39,147 bases of DNA from Candidatus Peribacter sp. (GCA_030647195.1 JAUSKD010000007.1:1-39147); one strand, 5' to 3'. Counted from the first letter of the stretch, positions 8,564 to 17,566 are shown. Made by a program: numbers and translations. Notes: a model not told the origin generated them from the sequence alone.

Positions 8564-8592
8564 TTGAGTATAAGGGCAAAACGTGATAGAAT
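8564..8592 (+). promoter_or_regulatory. Promoter for the VirB6-like membrane protein gene
   Basis: -35 TTGAGT (8564-8569), 17-bp spacer, -10 TAGAAT (8587-8592), seven bases before ATG 8600. The geometry puts the transcription start at the start codon, so the message would be leaderless. Confidence 0.65.
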
Positions 8593-8599
8593 ACTTTGA

Positions 8600-10381
8600 A
8601 TGCCCACAAAAAGAAAAATCATCTTCGGAACTCTGTCGCTCCTGCTCATCGTATGGATGACGAAGACGGAAGGCCTGGGCGCTCTCATGCTCGTGGAATC
8701 AGCCAAGGCTGGTGATGCGACAGAGCCCTTCTTCACGATCATCAATCAGTTCATGGGCTGGGTGGCAGTGGTTGCGCACTTCCTCATCTACATCCTCACG
8801 GCAATCTGCGGGATGCTTCTGGATCCCAGCTTCATCAACCTGCGCACCGACGGACAATCGATGGGCGCAACGCTTCTCAAGATCTGGCAGATCTCGCGCA
8901 ATATCACCAACATTCTGCTCGCGTTCATGCTCATCATCGGGGCCATTCTGACCGTTGTCTTCGCCGAGGGCGGATACGTGCAGAAGTACGCGGTGAAATT
9001 CGTGCTGGCGGTGGTCCTGGTCAATTTCTCGTGGTTCTTCCCGCGCGTCGTCCTGGACCTCGCAAACATTCTGACAGCAACGGTCTATTCGATCCCCAGT
9101 GCCATCAATACCCCCTGCGTTGCGTACGACAAAACGGGCAAAGTGGATCCGGGTGGCTGCAAGGTCGTCACGGATTATGCGTTCTTTCAAAAAGGACCTG
9201 GTTTACCGCCTGGCATGACCTCCTGCCCTGTTTTCTTCGACAAAAAAGATCGGATCATCTGCATCAAGGAGGAACGCCTCGACAATGGAGCCAACACCCC
9301 GAACGCCATCATGGGTGCGCTGGTCTACAACCATGCCCGATTCAAGTACTTCGAACAGGTGGTGAAGCCGCCTGCGGCCGGGCCCGGCGGTGGGGCGAAC
9401 CCTCTCGCGGGCCCTGCAACGCTCTCGAATCTGCCGCAGCTGCTCATCTTCACGCTGCTGATGTCGATGATGCTCTTCTTCAGCTTTGCACTGCTCTTCC
9501 CGCTGCTCGCGCTGACCCTCGTCCTGCTCATCCGCATCCCCATCATCTGGATCACCGTGGCCTTCATGCCCTTTATGTTCATCGGGTTCGTGGCGGGCGA
9601 CTCGGGCGCCCTGAAGGCCTTCAACCCCATGGAAATCTGGAACAAGTTCCTGCACGCGGCATTCATTCCGGTGGTGTCGGCCATCCCCTTCTCCATCGGC
9701 TTCATTATGATCAATGTGGCGGCATCTGCTCCTCCGCCCGACAACGCAGCCCTCACGCGTCAAATGGGCATACCGATGATTCCCGGAGTCGCCAACCTCT
9801 GGCAACTGATCTGGGTGGGTATGGCGATCGCCGTCGTGTGGATGGGAGCGAAAGCTGCTTTCAAGATCGATGCGCTGTTCGAGAAATTCGCCGCCCCCAT
9901 CATGAGTGCCGGCGGCTCGATGGGAAAACTGATGATGAAGCTGCCGCTCCTCCTGCCACTGCCGCTGCCGGGAGGCGCCACGCCGCTGGGGGCCTTGCGC
10001 GTCGCGGCGAATCCGGAACAGGCATTCATCGATCCCATGGGCAAATTCCGTATGCCCGAAATTTTGGGAGGAGGCGGTGGAGCGGGTGCGGCGGCTGCCG
10101 CAGCAACCAAGGTCACCAATCACGTGAACGCGAACGTCACCATTCAAAACGATCTTCGCAACCAGGTGAACGCATTCAACGGGGCTGCGGATGATGCGGC
10201 ACGGCAAACTGCGTTCAATAATATCCGCCAGAAGCTGGATGAGATCGCGAGACGGGAAAATGTGAAGCTCGACACAGGGAACAAGCAGACCGTCGATGAA
10301 ATATTGAGAAAAATTTCTGCGGCAACGCCCGCAGCGGGAATCAACAATCTCGATCAGGCCCATTTGGGCAAGGTGCGCTAA
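8600..10381 (+). CDS. Multi-pass membrane protein resembling VirB6/TrbL channel components
   Basis: 593 residues. An N-terminal hydrophobic segment (residues ~8-25) may be a signal anchor. Further membrane segments lie at about residues 50-75, 105-125, 130-155, 275-330 (two), 350-375 and 395-415. The C-terminal third is soluble: a Gly/Pro-rich stretch, an Ala-rich linker, then an Asn/Gln-rich helical tail. A multi-pass core with a large soluble C-terminus is typical of VirB6/TrbL-type conjugation or type IV secretion inner-membrane proteins, which CPR genomes often carry. I see no diagnostic motif, so this is a shape-based call. Twelve bases separate it from the 424-residue gene. Confidence 0.7.
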   Translation: MPTKRKIIFGTLSLLLIVWMTKTEGLGALMLVESAKAGDATEPFFTIINQFMGWVAVVAHFLIYILTAICGMLLDPSFINLRTDGQSMGATLLKIWQISRNITNILLAFMLIIGAILTVVFAEGGYVQKYAVKFVLAVVLVNFSWFFPRVVLDLANILTATVYSIPSAINTPCVAYDKTGKVDPGGCKVVTDYAFFQKGPGLPPGMTSCPVFFDKKDRIICIKEERLDNGANTPNAIMGALVYNHARFKYFEQVVKPPAAGPGGGANPLAGPATLSNLPQLLIFTLLMSMMLFFSFALLFPLLALTLVLLIRIPIIWITVAFMPFMFIGFVAGDSGALKAFNPMEIWNKFLHAAFIPVVSAIPFSIGFIMINVAASAPPPDNAALTRQMGIPMIPGVANLWQLIWVGMAIAVVWMGAKAAFKIDALFEKFAAPIMSAGGSMGKLMMKLPLLLPLPLPGGATPLGALRVAANPEQAFIDPMGKFRMPEILGGGGGAGAAAAAATKVTNHVNANVTIQNDLRNQVNAFNGAADDAARQTAFNNIRQKLDEIARRENVKLDTGNKQTVDEILRKISAATPAAGINNLDQAHLGKVR

Positions 10382-10393
10382 TCCCGATCGCCT

Positions 10394-11668
10394 ATGGCCG
10401 ACGCCCCCCGCGAATCACCGGCAGCCCCCGAGCAGCAGGAACGGATCTCTGAAGCCGAGGTGCGCTCGGCTCTCAGCCGTAACAGAGTGGAAAGCCGGCC
10501 GACGCATCCCCGCGATGCTGAGCGTCAGGACGCAGAGAATGCCAATGACCTTGCCATGACGACGATGGCCGTGGAGATGCTGCCCCGTGAGGGACGCATC
10601 CTGCAAAAACAGCTCGAAAAGAGCAAGAAGAAGAGCGAGGCCCCGCATCTCATCGAAGCCCAACAGCAGGCACAGGCCGTCATCGGCGCGTACATGAAGG
10701 GCCTCAGGGATGATCTTCGGTCCGGATTCACCGAACAGGACTTCCGCCAGCCGTCGCGCGCCTACGGCAAGGGAATTCAGCGCAGGATCGAGGCGATACT
10801 CGACCAGGCCCAGCGCGAGGGGCTCGTGACGGTGTGGAACGGACGTGTTTCGAACCGGGTCGGCTACGCCGCCCCGTGGATCGAGGAACTGAAGGAAATG
10901 CGCAGCGGCCCCGACCTCACGGAAAAACAGAAGCAGGCGGTCCTCAAGGTCGAGCGGTTCTTCCAGATGGTGCTCGATGGCGATCCGGTCTGGGCGCAGA
11001 CCCAGAGAATCATGAACCAGAAGCGCCCGGAATCCCTGGCGGTGCAGCGCGGCAAGGGCGCCCTCAAGATGCTGGGCGTGCTCGCAATTGCCGGCATGGC
11101 ACTCATCTCGGGGCTGCTGGATATGAAGAATAAAAAAATCTCGCCGTACACGCTGGCCTGGCTGGGGCTCACCGGATGGTCCGTGGGATTCTTCAAGGGG
11201 CAAGCCGCAACCGTCCGCGGCCAATTGGCGTTCGTGCCGACCAAGGAGTGGGAGAACCTCTGTCAGAAGCTCGCCCTCAGGGGCAAGGACGGTGTCGAGT
11301 TCATCAACTTCATCCAGAAAAAACATCAGGGGAAGAACCGCGCGAAGTTGCAAGAGCTGCTCAAGAAAGGCCGGGAACAGAAAAAGGTCGACCCGAAGGA
11401 ATACCTGAAACTCCTCGTGGGAGACAAGCCGCAGGGACCGGATGCGCTGATGGAAGCGAAGTTGAAAGCACTCTCCCCCCAGGAGCTGTATTCGCTCTGT
11501 CTGAACCTGACCTCCGTCACGGACCGTGAAGCCAATGCGCTCATCCGCGACTTCACCGAACACAACGTGAACAGCCAGACCACCGCGCCCGACCTTAAGC
11601 AGCTGCAGAGCCCTCCTTCCGCTTCAACTCCTTCAGGAACACCTCAAGCAGATCCCCCTCAAGGATAG
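10394..11668 (+). CDS. Unrecognised protein with two central membrane helices (424 aa)
   Basis: The N-terminal ~220 residues are charged and helical. Two adjacent hydrophobic helices lie at about residues 227-245 (LGVLAIAGMALISGLL) and 254-270 (TLAWLGLTGWSVGFF). A basic helical region follows, then a Ser/Thr/Pro/Gln-rich tail. It starts 12 bases after the VirB6-like gene and is probably co-transcribed and topologically paired with it. No Shine-Dalgarno is visible. Its last 74 bp overlap the 3' end of infB on the opposite strand. Function unknown. Confidence 0.8.
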   Translation: MADAPRESPAAPEQQERISEAEVRSALSRNRVESRPTHPRDAERQDAENANDLAMTTMAVEMLPREGRILQKQLEKSKKKSEAPHLIEAQQQAQAVIGAYMKGLRDDLRSGFTEQDFRQPSRAYGKGIQRRIEAILDQAQREGLVTVWNGRVSNRVGYAAPWIEELKEMRSGPDLTEKQKQAVLKVERFFQMVLDGDPVWAQTQRIMNQKRPESLAVQRGKGALKMLGVLAIAGMALISGLLDMKNKKISPYTLAWLGLTGWSVGFFKGQAATVRGQLAFVPTKEWENLCQKLALRGKDGVEFINFIQKKHQGKNRAKLQELLKKGREQKKVDPKEYLKLLVGDKPQGPDALMEAKLKALSPQELYSLCLNLTSVTDREANALIRDFTEHNVNSQTTAPDLKQLQSPPSASTPSGTPQADPPQG

Positions 11669-13859
11669 GACACGTCGATTCGATGCGCATCCCGCACTCG
11701 GTGCCCTCCTTGGCTTCTTTGATGTCATTGTCCCCTTTGCGAAGCGACAGGATGCGACCGGTGCCCACCTGCTCCGTCCCACGCTGAATACGGAAGGGCA
11801 GACGCTTGAACACGCCATCCGTCACGCGACCGCCCACGATCTGCTCGTTCTTCTTCGTGAGGAAGACCTGCAGCACCTGCAGGTGGCCGACGATCTTCTC
11901 GGTGTCGACCGGCTCCACGAGCCCCTTCAGCAGTCCTTCGATATCGTCGAGCAAAGCGTAGATCACCTCGTATTCGCGCACGCTCACCCCTTCGCGTTCG
12001 GCAATGGCATGCGCGCCGGTGGGAACCGGAGCGTGGAACGCAACGACGATGCCTTCGCTGGCCGCAGCCATCGAGACATCGCTGTCCGTCACCGCGCCCA
12101 CGGAGGCATGAATGATCTTGACGGTCACGGTCTCGGTGGTGAGCTTGGCAAGGGCCTCTTTGAGCGCCTCGAGCGATCCCTGTGCATCCGCCTTGAGGAC
12201 GATCTTCAGCTGCGTGAGCTTGCCCTCCGAGAGCCGGGTCACGAGATCGACGAACCGCTGCGTCTGGCGGAGGTTGCGCCGCTCTTCGACTTGAGCCAGC
12301 AGATCGCGCGCCTTCTTTTCCGAATCGACAACCTGCAGAATGTCACCCACCTCGGGCACCTCGTGAAACCCTGCCACCTGCACCGCTCCCGAAGGCCCGA
12401 CTTCTTCGAACCGCTTGCCATGGGCATCGGACATGGTGCGCACCTTGCCCAGCGTGCGGCCGCACACGAAGCTCTCGCCATGGTGGAGCGTGCCGGTGTT
12501 GATGATGACCGTCGCCAGAGGACCGAGCGAGGGATCCAGCTTACTCTCGATCACCGTGGCCACGGCGGAGTGGCGGGGGTTGGCGGTGAACGAATGAATC
12601 TCGGAGAGAAGGATGATCGAATCCAGCAGATCCGTGATGCCCAGCTTGGTCTTGGCCGAGCACTGAACGAACGGCACCTGACCGCCCCACTCCTCGGACT
12701 GGATCCCCTGCGCCGCCATCTCGCCCATTACGCGGTTCACATCGGCCCCCTCCTTATCCATCTTGTTGAGCGCCACGAGCACGGGCACACCCGCCTCTTT
12801 GGCGTGGTCGATCGCCTCGACGGTCGTGGGCTTCACGCCCTCATCCGCCGCCACCACGATCACCGCGATATCGGTGACCTTCGCGCCGCGCGCGCGCATG
12901 GCCGTGAACGCTTCATGACCGGGCGTATCGAGGAAGGTGATCTTGTGCACTTCGCTGGACCCCGCCGGCGTATGTTCCACCTGATAGGCACCGATGTGCT
13001 GCGTGATGCCGCCCGCTTCGCCCCCCGCCACATTGGTCTCGCGGATGGCATCGAGAATGGAGGTCTTGCCATGGTCGACGTGCCCCATCACCACCACCAC
13101 AGGGGGACGCTTGACCAGATTCTCCGGCTCATCCTTCAACAGTTCCTCCAGATTGCGGCTGAAGAGATCCTCCGCGGATGCGGACTCCTGCTGTTTCTCA
13201 ACCGTGACGCCGAGCTCCGTTGCCACCACGGCCGCCGTGTCGTAGTCGATGGACTGCGTGATCGTGGCGAGCACGCCGTTCTTCATGAGCGTCTGCACCA
13301 GCATGGGGACCTGGATGCCGGTCTTCTCGGCCAGCTCCTTCACCGTGATATGCGCCGGCAGGAAGACGATGCCCTCCTTCTTCTTGATCTGTTCCTGATG
13401 GGAGGAAGCGATGTTGCGCTTCTCGAACGAACCCGGCTTGCGACGGTCAAAGGACCGACGTTTCGGCGCAGAGGGACGCCGCCGGTCGAGCGCCTGCGTT
13501 TCGCGGGCAATCGCCTCGCGCGAGACACCGTCGAGCGTCAGCTTGCGCAGCACATTCACACTCTTGCCGGCGCCATCCTGTTCGGCAGGCGCCGCTTCCG
13601 CCGTGGCGGCCTCGGTGGCGGGCGGAGCGGCTTCCGGCGCCTTCTTCTGAACATCCTCGTCCCCCAAGGGCATGCCCTCCAACGCCGAAAGATCCACCTC
13701 CTTGCCAAGTTTACGCGCGATGAAGCGGATGATGCCCTGCGCGAGAGTATCCGACACCTCGCGATCCGTCGGTTTGACGCCGAAATTCACCTGCTCCAGT
13801 TCATGGCGCAGCTGCTGACCGGTCATACCCAATGCTTTAGCAACCTGTACAAGTCGCAT
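11595..13859 (-). CDS. infB: Translation initiation factor IF-2
   Basis: GTPase that delivers initiator fMet-tRNA to the 30S subunit and promotes subunit joining. It opens with an IF2_N module ([17 protein letters not shown]). A linker rich in Ala, Pro and Arg follows, and a second IF2_N-like module lies near residue 165. The G domain has G1 [10 protein letters not shown], the switch region [13 protein letters not shown]3 DTPGHEAF and G4 NKMDKEG. Domains II-IV follow, ending in [12 protein letters not shown]. At 754 residues it is a short-form IF-2. ATG 13859 has no Shine-Dalgarno. The DHH phosphoesterase gene is 69 bp upstream on the same strand; rbfA and nusA, usual partners, are absent from the window. 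Confidence 0.97.
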   Translation of the reverse strand: MRLVQVAKALGMTGQQLRHELEQVNFGVKPTDREVSDTLAQGIIRFIARKLGKEVDLSALEGMPLGDEDVQKKAPEAAPPATEAATAEAAPAEQDGAGKSVNVLRKLTLDGVSREAIARETQALDRRRPSAPKRRSFDRRKPGSFEKRNIASSHQEQIKKKEGIVFLPAHITVKELAEKTGIQVPMLVQTLMKNGVLATITQSIDYDTAAVVATELGVTVEKQQESASAEDLFSRNLEELLKDEPENLVKRPPVVVVMGHVDHGKTSILDAIRETNVAGGEAGGITQHIGAYQVEHTPAGSSEVHKITFLDTPGHEAFTAMRARGAKVTDIAVIVVAADEGVKPTTVEAIDHAKEAGVPVLVALNKMDKEGADVNRVMGEMAAQGIQSEEWGGQVPFVQCSAKTKLGITDLLDSIILLSEIHSFTANPRHSAVATVIESKLDPSLGPLATVIINTGTLHHGESFVCGRTLGKVRTMSDAHGKRFEEVGPSGAVQVAGFHEVPEVGDILQVVDSEKKARDLLAQVEERRNLRQTQRFVDLVTRLSEGKLTQLKIVLKADAQGSLEALKEALAKLTTETVTVKIIHASVGAVTDSDVSMAAASEGIVVAFHAPVPTGAHAIAEREGVSVREYEVIYALLDDIEGLLKGLVEPVDTEKIVGHLQVLQVFLTKKNEQIVGGRVTDGVFKRLPFRIQRGTEQVGTGRILSLRKGDNDIKEAKEGTECGMRIESTCPILEGDLLEVFLKELKRKEGSAAA

Positions 13860-13928
13860 GGAAGCTTCAAAAAAGCCGCTTTCAGTGTAGCGCCAGCACC
13901 AAAGAAAGCGAGAGAAAACTCATTCTCT

Positions 13929-15290
13929 TCACTTTGCATCGCTTCCCTCCGTTTCCGGTTTCGCTCCCGGGCGCTTTTTCTGTCTCTTCTTGCCGCTCAA
14001 TTCCTCCACGATATCGATGGAAGAGGCTGTCTTGTGCGCTGTCTCCTGCGGCTCGTTCTTCGCAGGTGCCGGGAGCGGGGCAGGCTGAACCGGGAGTTTC
14101 CGTTCGGGAGCGGGAAGGCGCTCGCCCGCACTCTGCTGGCGTGCCATGCCCTCACGGATCTTCTGTACCGCCTCGAGCACCGCAAGCTGAAAATTGGCCG
14201 CCTGCGGAAGCCGGAAGCCGGACGCGCGGGGATGCCCGCCTCCTTTAAAGAGCTGCGCCGCGAGCACATTGGCATCGATGGCCGGCGAGGAACGCATGCT
14301 CGCCTTGATCTCTCCGTCCTCCATCTCGACGAAGATAACGTGTACATCGGCATCGGGAATCGTGGAGATGAGTTCATCCAGAATGCCCGAGACCTCTTTG
14401 CTCTGCGCCCCCATCTCGGCGAGGTCCTCGCGGCTGACGGCCGACCAGGCGATCTTGGCCCGGTCATCCACCTGAATGCGATTCAGGGCCCTGCCCCAGA
14501 TCTTGAGCGTCGTGAGGGGCTTCGTTTTGTAAATATGCTGAATGATCTCCTGCTGGCGCGCGCCGAGGTCCAAAAGCTCCGCAGCCACCTCGAGAGAGCG
14601 GGGCGTGGTATTGGGGTTCTGAAAACTCCGGGTATCGGTGATAAGCCCCGTGAGGAGCAGGGTCGCCAGATCCCCCGTGATCTTCTCGCGCCAGTTGGGA
14701 ACGTGCGTGAACCAATGGTAGAGCACCTCCGTCACACTGGCCGACGTCGTGTCGATGAGCTGGAGTTGTCCGTACCGCGTATTGGAAATGTGATGATCGA
14801 TGTTGAGCACCGGCACCTCCGCAAAGAGGTCCACATGCTGCAGGTACAGGGACCCCAAGAGCGGCAGGTCTGCGGTATCCACCACGACGATCAGATCGTA
14901 GCGCTGCTCCCCCTCCCCGAGAGAAATCTGCTGCGGCCGGATGCGCCCGTTCCGGGGCGAAACGATGATATTCACCCGATTGTCCTCCACGGTGTAACGC
15001 AACTTGTCCACCTCGACCCCCTCCGAAAGATTCACCGTGATGATGAAATTCTGGGAATCCGCGAGTTCTTCCTCGACCCGATCGAATCCCGGCAGAAATT
15101 GGAGTGATTCAGGCGGGGAATCGGGGCAGACCACCGTCACGTCCTTGCCAATCGACCGGAAGAGTTCGAAGCACGACAGGGCCCCCGAGAGAGCATCGGG
15201 ATCGACGTTGGCGTGGCAGACCACGAGGATGCGCTGGTGCTCCTCTATAGCCCTGGTGGCAGCCGATAGCTCTTGGGGGGATAAACTCAT
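13929..15290 (-). CDS. DHH/DHHA1 phosphoesterase, NrnA-like (nanoRNase/pAp phosphatase)
   Basis: Mn-dependent phosphoesterase family that degrades nanoRNA, pAp or cyclic dinucleotide products. Motif I is CHANVDPDALSG (His and Asp ligands), motif II VVDTADLPLLG, and motif III NIDHHISNTRYG contains the DHH triad. The DHHA1 substrate-binding glycine motif GGGHPRASGF lies near residue 340. The C-terminal ~95 residues are a Pro/Lys-rich extension beyond the usual ~320-residue family. ATG 15290 is favoured because a strong promoter (15302-15330) places transcription start about four bases upstream. It is followed by infB; in many bacteria this gene follows infB and rbfA, so the order here is rearranged. 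Confidence 0.88.
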   Translation of the reverse strand: MSLSPQELSAATRAIEEHQRILVVCHANVDPDALSGALSCFELFRSIGKDVTVVCPDSPPESLQFLPGFDRVEEELADSQNFIITVNLSEGVEVDKLRYTVEDNRVNIIVSPRNGRIRPQQISLGEGEQRYDLIVVVDTADLPLLGSLYLQHVDLFAEVPVLNIDHHISNTRYGQLQLIDTTSASVTEVLYHWFTHVPNWREKITGDLATLLLTGLITDTRSFQNPNTTPRSLEVAAELLDLGARQQEIIQHIYKTKPLTTLKIWGRALNRIQVDDRAKIAWSAVSREDLAEMGAQSKEVSGILDELISTIPDADVHVIFVEMEDGEIKASMRSSPAIDANVLAAQLFKGGGHPRASGFRLPQAANFQLAVLEAVQKIREGMARQQSAGERLPAPERKLPVQPAPLPAPAKNEPQETAHKTASSIDIVEELSGKKRQKKRPGAKPETEGSDAK

Positions 15291-15301
15291 GTTAACTTGA
15301 T

Positions 15302-15330
15302 ATTGTAACACAATTTATATCTTTTATCAA
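15302..15330 (-). promoter_or_regulatory. Promoter for the DHH phosphoesterase gene
   Basis: Minus strand: -35 TTGATA (15330-15325), exact 17-bp spacer, -10 TACAAT (15307-15302), 11 bases to ATG 15290. No Shine-Dalgarno fits in the remaining leader. Confidence 0.7.
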
Positions 15331-15646
15331 CTGCCCCATTCTGCCGCCCCTGTAGACCTGTCATAGGCATAAGGGGCGTATGGAAGCAGAAATCCTTTCT
15401 TCTTGCAACCAAAGCAACTTCCATAAGAGAATCAGCACATGACTGAATCCGTCGCAGGCTTGAAGTGTCGGCTTCCGCAGGACTATTTAGAAGAGCCACA
15501 AGGAGTCGCTCTCCATCACTTACTCTTCGCAAGCGATCAGCCGGATCACGTACCGGCAACAGATGAAATGCTGCGACTCTTTCGGGAAGTAACCAGAAAG
15601 AGATCCTCGGTGACTTTGGCAACTGCAGAATAGAGAGCCAATAGGA
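15331..15646. other. Intergenic stretch without a convincing gene
   Basis: A 64-codon plus-strand frame (15439-15633) exists but has no promoter, family match or Shine-Dalgarno. I see no other structured element apart from the terminator at its right end. Confidence 0.5.
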
Positions 15647-15673
15647 AAGGGCCACCCGACTCTGGTGACCCTT
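15647..15673 (-). terminator. Terminator-like hairpin after the kinase/acetyltransferase gene
   Basis: Minus strand: AAGGGTCACC, seven-base loop, GGTGGCCCTT. This is a 10-bp stem with one G-U pair, starting eight bases after the TGA stop. The tail is only weakly U-rich. Confidence 0.55.
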
Positions 15674-15680
15674 CTCTGAC

Positions 15681-17000
15681 TCACTTTCTGGCCGAGAAAA
15701 CTTCGGGGCGCCACATGCAGAAACACGGATCCCGCTTGCTGACATCGTAATCCCTGACGCAGGAGAGGAATTCATAGAACGTGGGATGCTCTTTCTGCAG
15801 TGCGGAAACATGACCGAGATTCTCGAAATGATTGCGCGTGAAGAGTGCCGCCGACTCCGGCGAACTGGCAAAAGCATAGAGGTCTTTTTTCCGAAGCAGG
15901 GCAGCTTTCTGTGCGGCCTGAAGGATCACATCCCCGACACCCGTGCCGTTGTAGTCCGAACACATGGTCGCGAACTCCAGAAAGCTTCCGTGAGGAACCA
16001 ACGCAAACGCCCCCAGGATGGAATTACTGACCTTGAGCAGGTGCACGTGCTCCTTGAGTTGCTGCAATTCCTGCAGGGAGCGTGGCCGGAAATTTTTGCT
16101 TACGACATTCTTCCGATACAGCGCATCGAAGATCGCATCATCGGCACTGTCGTGCGGAGGCGGTTCGCATTGAACGGAGGAGCGCGCAACAACAAGCGTG
16201 CCGCTCCCCAGAATTCTCTCGATCTCCTGCCGGATACCGGCAACCCCGGTGATCACGACTTTCTGGATGTGCCGAAGTATCCGCTTGGCCTCGCAGAGCT
16301 TCTTCTGCATGCCTCCGCCGCCGCCGGTCACGTCGATGTGCGCGTGACTTCCATCTGCGGCGATATCTTCTTCCCAGAGCAGCGGAGCGACACTCCCCCT
16401 GTGGAGCACGCCGCCCGTCTCCGTCACGAAGATGGCCTCGTTAAGATGGCGAGCTTCCTGCGCCGCAATAGCCCGCGCCGTGTCATCCGCGTTCACATTG
16501 AGCAACTGCCGTCCGTCACTCCCCACCGAGGGAACAACGACGATCCTGTCCGTGCCGAGTCTATCGACCGACTCGGGATCACCGACGAACCCGAGTTCCG
16601 GCAGGTGGATGCAATGCAGCTGTTCAGGTTCGAGCATGGTGGCTTCAGGGAGTGATTGGCGGAACAGGGACCGGATGCTCTGACAGGCGGGCAACACTCC
16701 GTGGAGCATCTGCCGCTCATCCGTCACTCTCCTGCCGCCGATGCGCTCGGGCTCCGTCCATTCCTGTCCGATCTGCGCGAGATAGTCTTTGAGGTGCCGC
16801 GTGTTCTGCTCCCCCGCGCCGCACACGATGATGAAGCGAATCCCCTCGCGCGCGAGGGACTGTACATCCTGGATGAGCGCAGGCATTTCTTCACTCAAGA
16901 GCGTCTTGCCACTGACTTTGAGTAACAGGGTTTTGCCGCTGTACTTGTGATGGTACGCATCGGATATCGATGGTGGTTCTTCTGGATGCATGATGGTCAT
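15681..17000 (-). CDS. Amino-acid kinase/GNAT fusion, N-acetylglutamate synthase type
   Basis: Residues ~20-270 are an acetylglutamate-kinase-like domain: LLLKVSGKTLL, IIVCGAGEQN (where NAGK has HGGGP), GGRRVTDERQML, LNVNADDTARAIAAQ and the glycine motif GGGGGMQKKL. Residues ~310-430 are a GNAT acetyltransferase domain (FATMCSDYNGTGVGDVILQAA, the acetyl-CoA loop region, quoted in part as NGTGVGD). This architecture is that of N-acetylglutamate synthase, the first step of arginine synthesis. No other arg gene is in the window, so the substrate is uncertain. ATG 17000 is preferred; GTG 17036 is also in frame. A perfect -35 promoter lies 260 bp upstream and the intervening leader is highly structured. 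Confidence 0.8.
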   Translation of the reverse strand: MTIMHPEEPPSISDAYHHKYSGKTLLLKVSGKTLLSEEMPALIQDVQSLAREGIRFIIVCGAGEQNTRHLKDYLAQIGQEWTEPERIGGRRVTDERQMLHGVLPACQSIRSLFRQSLPEATMLEPEQLHCIHLPELGFVGDPESVDRLGTDRIVVVPSVGSDGRQLLNVNADDTARAIAAQEARHLNEAIFVTETGGVLHRGSVAPLLWEEDIAADGSHAHIDVTGGGGGMQKKLCEAKRILRHIQKVVITGVAGIRQEIERILGSGTLVVARSSVQCEPPPHDSADDAIFDALYRKNVVSKNFRPRSLQELQQLKEHVHLLKVSNSILGAFALVPHGSFLEFATMCSDYNGTGVGDVILQAAQKAALLRKKDLYAFASSPESAALFTRNHFENLGHVSALQKEHPTFYEFLSCVRDYDVSKRDPCFCMWRPEVFSARK

Positions 17001-17264
17001 GGGGAATGGAATGATCGCAGCACGAAAGTCATCCACAGTGTTCTCCGCGGAGGGTGTGCTGCCGGCTACATGCGACGCTGTGAGCCCGGCCCCTCTGCGG
17101 AGGAGATACGGATGCGACGCACGATGGTGAGGAGGAGAATCATGGGAACAACGGAAGAACCTCTGTAGAGAGACATTCTCGTAGAGGTGACTCGAGCTTT
17201 GAGACCGTCACCTCTTACGAGGCGCGGCGACGGAAACAGATTTGAAGGAGTGATAGCTTCACGA
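17001..17264 (-). promoter_or_regulatory. Long structured 5' leader of the kinase/acetyltransferase gene
   Basis: Between the predicted transcription start (~17264) and the gene there are two strong structures. The first is a 13-bp stem with one bulged A (17179-17220), with core GAGGTGAC/GTCACCTC. The second is a 12-bp stem with one mismatch (17043-17102), with arms at 17091-17102 and 17043-17054, enclosing a GCCGG/CCGGC hairpin. A 36-codon frame (17066-17176) runs through the second structure. I could not match this to a riboswitch class or T-box. Confidence 0.5.
17066..17176 (-). CDS. Possible 36-codon leader ORF
   Basis: ATG 17176 to TAG 17066. The peptide starts MSLYRGSSVVPMILLLTIV and continues VRRIRISSAEG, ending SQRRM. 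It has six arginines, several Val/Leu/Ile and a short hydrophobic run. It covers one arm of the 17043-17102 stem, so its translation would open that stem. It has no Shine-Dalgarno. It could be a leader peptide, a small membrane protein or chance. Confidence 0.3.
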   Translation of the reverse strand: MSLYRGSSVVPMILLLTIVRRIRISSAEGPGSQRRM

Positions 17265-17271
17265 CAGGTTT

Positions 17272-17299
17272 ATGATAGTAGTTTTTTGAAAACTGTCAA
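17272..17299 (-). promoter_or_regulatory. Promoter with consensus -35 upstream of the kinase/acetyltransferase gene
   Basis: Minus strand: TTGACA (17299-17294), 16-bp spacer, TATCAT (17277-17272). The predicted start is near 17264, which gives the long leader described separately. Confidence 0.6.
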
Positions 17300-17332
17300 T
17301 ATCGGCTGTTCGATGGGAGTTGTCGCAATGTT

Positions 17333-17409
17333 TGGTCGGGGCGACAGGACTTGAACCTGCGACCTCTTGCACCCCATGCAAGCGTTCTAGCCAACTGAAC
17401 TACGCCCCG
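17333..17409 (-). tRNA. tRNA-Pro (GGG anticodon)
   Basis: The acceptor stem is CGGGGCG/CGCCCCG with discriminator A and an encoded CCA. The D arm is TAGTTCAGTTGGCTAGA. The anticodon arm CTTGC-ATGGGGT-GCAAG gives GGG at positions 34-36. The T arm contains GGTTCAAGTCC. Reads CCC/CCU proline codons. Confidence 0.95.
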
Positions 17410-17457
17410 AGCTGATGATTGAACCAAAGAACTGTGACGTACGGAGCCAACTGCTTG

Positions 17458-17523
17458 CCCACCGAAGCCTTGGCGAAGGTGGGAACTACCCGCCCGAACG
17501 TACCGACGTTCGGTACGGGCGGG
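17458..17523. repeat. Two tandem hairpins between tRNA-Pro and the small membrane protein gene
   Basis: The first hairpin (17458-17483) has CCCACC/GGTGGG outer and GCC/GGC inner pairs separated by symmetrical GAA/GAA, which could form sheared G-A pairs. The second (17489-17523) has CCCGCCC/GGGCGGG and GTACCGA/TCGGTAC with a four-base bulge and three-base loop. They may terminate transcription or be mobile palindromic repeats. Confidence 0.6.
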
Positions 17524-17551
17524 CGCCCCGACGTGCGAACTATAGCAGTGA

Positions 17552-17557
17552 TATCAT
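17552..17557 (+). promoter_or_regulatory. -10 hexamer TATCAT for the 87-residue gene
   Basis: It ends nine bases before ATG 17567. There is no recognisable -35, whose position falls just after the palindrome at 17489-17523. Confidence 0.4.
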
Positions 17558-17566
17558 CTGTGCTGC

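Noticed and set aside
11883-15107. 1074-codon plus-strand open frame
   Set aside because: It spans infB and the DHH gene in antisense. The composition is a codon shadow (Arg/His/Leu-rich) and it crosses an intergenic gap.
15439-15633. 64-codon plus-strand frame in the gap upstream of the DHH gene
   Set aside because: No promoter, ribosome site or recognisable feature; length is within chance expectation.
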